A stretch of DNA of 64,000 nucleotides from positions 54,801 through 118,800 of the forward strand of contig NC_015517.1 in NCBI RefSeq assembly GCF_000270185.1, in the 5' to 3' direction. Made by a program: the position numbers and the translations under genes. The notes beneath the pieces were generated by a model. It did no database searches, was not told the origin of the DNA, and worked only from the letters and a program-made list of their open reading frames with translations. The DNA is from Melissococcus plutonius ATCC 35311. GTDB lineage: Bacteria > Bacillota > Bacilli > Lactobacillales > Enterococcaceae. Below are positions 61,610 to 64,000 of the stretch, one piece after another. Numbering within the stretch: the first letter of the stretch is position 1; each line of letters opens with the position of its first letter.

Positions 61610-61828
61610 AATTAACCTCCAAATTTTCACATTTATAAAAATGAATATACTAATTATAAATTTCACAAAAAAGTATATTCAGTTTTTAATAAAGAATATA
61701 ATAACAAAAATATTGATCACTAATAATTTTATCACCGATATACATTGTACTAATTTTACTATCGTTGTCAATACATATTAAAAAATAGCTAAAAGCCTAT
61801 GATATTTAAAATATTTTCCCAAAAAATA

Positions 61829-61873
61829 AAATGTTTATTTAAATAAACCTAAAGGTCCATTAAATAAACATTT
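61829..61873. repeat. 14-bp inverted repeat between serS and the sda operon
   Basis: AAATGTTTATTTAA (61829-61842) and TTAAATAAACATTT (61860-61873), perfect, with CCTAAAGG in the loop. It lies upstream of the leftward sda operon and could be an operator or leader hairpin. Confidence 0.5.
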
Positions 61874-61981
61874 ATTAAAATTAAAAGATAATATTATGAA
61901 TTTTTTTATATAAATTTTATTTTGTTTTTTAAATTTTAATCTAAATTGGAGCAGTTATGTAGATATTTTAGATAAAAGGAT

Positions 61982-62014
61982 AAGTAGAAAGCCTTAAATA
62001 AATGCTTTCTACTT
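61982..62014. terminator. terminator of serS
   Basis: AAGTAGAAAGC / GCTTTCTACTT, perfect 11-bp stem just past the serS stop codon. Confidence 0.75.
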
Positions 62015-62019
62015 ATTTT

Positions 62020-63291
62020 TTATTTAAGCACTGATTGACCACCCATATAAGGTTGCAATACTTCTGGAATAGTTACTGAGCCATCTTCATTTTGGTAATT
62101 TTCAATAATAGCAGCAACTGTTCTACCAACAGCTAATCCAGAGCCATTTAATGTATGTGCATATTTAATTTCTCCGTCTTTTGTTCTATAGCGGATCATT
62201 GCCCGTCTTGCTTGAAAGTCAACACAATTAGAACAAGAACTGATTTCACGATAAGTATTTTGTGCCGGCATCCAAACTTCAATATCATAAGTTTTTGCAG
62301 CAGAGAAGCCCATATCCCCGGTACATAATACAATCGTTCGATAAGGCAATTCTAATTTTTCAAGTATTTCTTCACCTGCCCGTGTTAGGCTCTCCAATTC
62401 ATCATAAGAAGTTTCTTCAGTAGTAAATTTAACCATTTCAACTTTATGGAATTGATGTAAACGAATTAACCCTCTTGTATCTTTACCAGCACTACCAGCT
62501 TCAGAACGGAAGCAAGGACTCATAGCAGTGAAATAAATAGGTAATTCATCCTCGCTTAAAATTTCGTTTGCATAATAATTTGTTAAAGGAACCTCAGCAG
62601 TAGGAATAAGTGTATAATCAGTATCAGCTACTTGAAAAACATCTTCCTTAAATTTAGGAAATTGTCCAGTACCAAACATAGACTTACTATTAACCATATA
62701 AGGAGTAATCATTTCTTGGAAGCCGTGTTCATTAATATGTGTATCTAACATAAAATTATAGATGGCTCTTTCTAAACGTGCACCTAAATTTTTATAATAT
62801 AAAAATCTAGCACCTGTTACTTTTGCTCCACGTTGGAAATCAAGAATATCTAAAGCTTCACCAATTTCATAGTGTGCTTTGGGATGGAAGTCAAATTGTC
62901 TTGGTTTACTCCAACGTTTAACTTCTATATTATCATCTTCATCTTGGACAAAAGGTACAGTTTCATCTGGTAAATTTGGCAAATTTACTAAAATATCTGT
63001 ATATTGTTTTTCAGTTAGAGATAATTCACCAGCTAATTCCTTAATATTTTTATTGATTTTACGAATATTTTCGATATTTTCTTCGGAAGATTGATTACTT
63101 TTCTTTAATTCTGCTACTTCGTCAGATAATTTGTTCCTTAGTTGTTTTTGTTCTTCTAATTTTGGTAGTATATTTCTACGTGTTTGATCTAATTCAAGTA
63201 AATGATCAATAGTAGATTTTTCAACACCACGTTGTTCAAATAAAACAATAAGATTATCATAATTTTTCCGTATTTTTTTAATATCTAACAT
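62020..63291 (-). CDS. serS: seryl-tRNA synthetase
   Basis: Charges tRNA-Ser in the cytoplasm; 423 residues, the standard bacterial size. The N-terminal antiparallel coiled coil spans about residues 25-105 ('[31 protein letters not shown]'). Class II motifs: motif 1 '[20 protein letters not shown]', '[24 protein letters not shown]', motif 2 '[28 protein letters not shown]', and motif 3 '[19 protein letters not shown]' near the end. The serine pocket '[15 protein letters not shown]' is present. Expression is set by the T-box leader upstream. Intact. Confidence 0.98.
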   Translation of the reverse strand: MLDIKKIRKNYDNLIVLFEQRGVEKSTIDHLLELDQTRRNILPKLEEQKQLRNKLSDEVAELKKSNQSSEENIENIRKINKNIKELAGELSLTEKQYTDILVNLPNLPDETVPFVQDEDDNIEVKRWSKPRQFDFHPKAHYEIGEALDILDFQRGAKVTGARFLYYKNLGARLERAIYNFMLDTHINEHGFQEMITPYMVNSKSMFGTGQFPKFKEDVFQVADTDYTLIPTAEVPLTNYYANEILSEDELPIYFTAMSPCFRSEAGSAGKDTRGLIRLHQFHKVEMVKFTTEETSYDELESLTRAGEEILEKLELPYRTIVLCTGDMGFSAAKTYDIEVWMPAQNTYREISSCSNCVDFQARRAMIRYRTKDGEIKYAHTLNGSGLAVGRTVAAIIENYQNEDGSVTIPEVLQPYMGGQSVLK

Positions 63292-63299
63292 TTTGTATC

Positions 63300-63605
63300 A
63301 TCCTTTCTTAACTTCTAATAAAAAAAGCTTATCCAACTCCATGAATTAAAATTCATTGGAGCGGATAAGCTTAAATCCGCGGTACCACCCAAATTCAATA
63401 AAATTAGATAAACTAATTTAATATTGCACTCAATTATGTAGATAACGGCAACTGACCGAAATAGATTATTTCTCTATTTTCTTATAGTAGAGTGGATTTC
63501 ATTAAGTTATTTTACTAGTTTACATCAACTACTAGCTTTCTGAAAAAATAAACCTAATTACTTATCTCTAATGATTTACTATATTTCTCATTTATTAATT
63601 TCATT
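63300..63605 (-). promoter_or_regulatory. T-box riboswitch leader of serS, specifier UCC
   Basis: On the leftward strand the T-box proper TGGGTGGTACCGCGG is at 63390-63377. The terminator arms are at 63372-63352 and 63345-63325 (AAGCTTATCC.CTCCA), followed by seven or more T. Stem I is closed by TTAGAG and CTCTA, with AAGTA near its base, and its specifier loop reads GAAATCCA, so the specifier codon is UCC at 63496-63494, followed by the usual A. This agrees with serine. Uncharged tRNA-Ser would stabilise the antiterminator and allow serS transcription. Confidence 0.9.
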
Positions 63606-64000
63606 ATATGCAAAAGAAATTACTCTGTCAATAACTTTATGTTAGTTATATTAATTTTTAATATTAATATATAATTTTTTGAACAAAAAACCATTTTAAA
63701 TTTTAACTATAAATTAAATATCCATGCCTATTGGGTTAAAAATAATTTTCTCATTTCGTTTATTGTATGCATTAACAATATATAATGTAATAAATATTTA
63801 CAAGAAAATACATAGAGAGATGATAAATAAAACTAAGCAATTATCAATAAGGTACTTACTATAGGTATATTAATGATAATTATTATTTTATAACCAAATC
63901 TTATGAATGAGGATATATCAATAGATAAAAAAATGCAAGTAATTTAGAGGGGAATGACTAAAAATAAGACTAGCAAAATAAACTGTAAAAAAAACATACA
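63606..64000. other. AT-rich end of window without recognised features
   Basis: Likely contains the serS promoter near 63610-63650. No gene on either strand could be supported. Confidence 0.4.

Overview
This is a very AT-rich Firmicute chromosome segment, most likely from an Enterococcaceae member. The best indicators are the enterococcal-type mevalonate pair (a synthase gene divergent from a fused thiolase/HMG-CoA reductase gene), the T-box-controlled serS, the DUF969-DUF979-pcp operon and WxL/Cna-B type surface proteins. The many freshly broken genes would fit a host-restricted species such as Melissococcus plutonius. That species name is an inference from general knowledge, not something shown by the sequence.

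Layout. 1-6.4 kb: leftward glycoside operon (GH3, an interrupted GH78 rhamnosidase, partial beta-phosphoglucomutase) divergent from an AraC regulator. 6.8-8.2 kb: a secreted adhesin-like gene bracketed by perfect inverted repeats, then large hairpins. 8.4-10.4 kb: PadR-DUF1700-DUF4097 envelope operon. 10.5-14.1 kb: RpiR regulator divergent from PTS EIIC and GH1 phospho-beta-glucosidase. 14.7-17.1 kb: MarR and a multidrug-type ABC exporter. 17.4-20.2 kb: frameshifted old-yellow-enzyme gene convergent with a frameshifted GPH sugar transporter. 21.5-24.5 kb: a broken lectin/Cna-B surface protein joined out of frame to the tail of a GH43-like protein. 25.2-26.3 kb: DUF3290-DUF421. 26.5-30.5 kb: mvaS and mvaE. 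32.0-34.3 kb: 5-oxoproline transport and pyroglutamyl peptidase. 35.2-43.0 kb: a decaying peptide-export (bacteriocin-like) locus with two ABC systems and an M50-like membrane protein that has lost HExxH. 43.1-48 kb: interrupted GH2 beta-galactosidase, a GW-module remnant, uxaC with palindromic operators. 48.4-50.1 kb: LysM secreted protein and a KGG-repeat protein. 50.5-54.0 kb: maltodextrin-type ABC importer with a multiply damaged binding protein. 54.6-55.2 kb: phenolic acid decarboxylase. 55.8-58.0 kb: WxL-like secreted protein. 58.6-63.6 kb: a small membrane protein, the serine dehydratase operon with an early stop in sdaAA, and serS with a serine T-box leader.

The common thread is erosion of accessory carbohydrate use, surface proteins and peptide export, by homopolymer indels and by point nonsense mutations, while core genes (mvaS, mvaE, serS, pcp, uxaC) stay intact. 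The most unusual items are the decayed peptide-export locus, the lectin/GH43 chimera, the inverted-repeat-flanked adhesin, the repeat shared by the mva promoters, and a palindromic operator shared by uxaC and the GPH transporter. All calls come from reading the sequence; no database search was possible.
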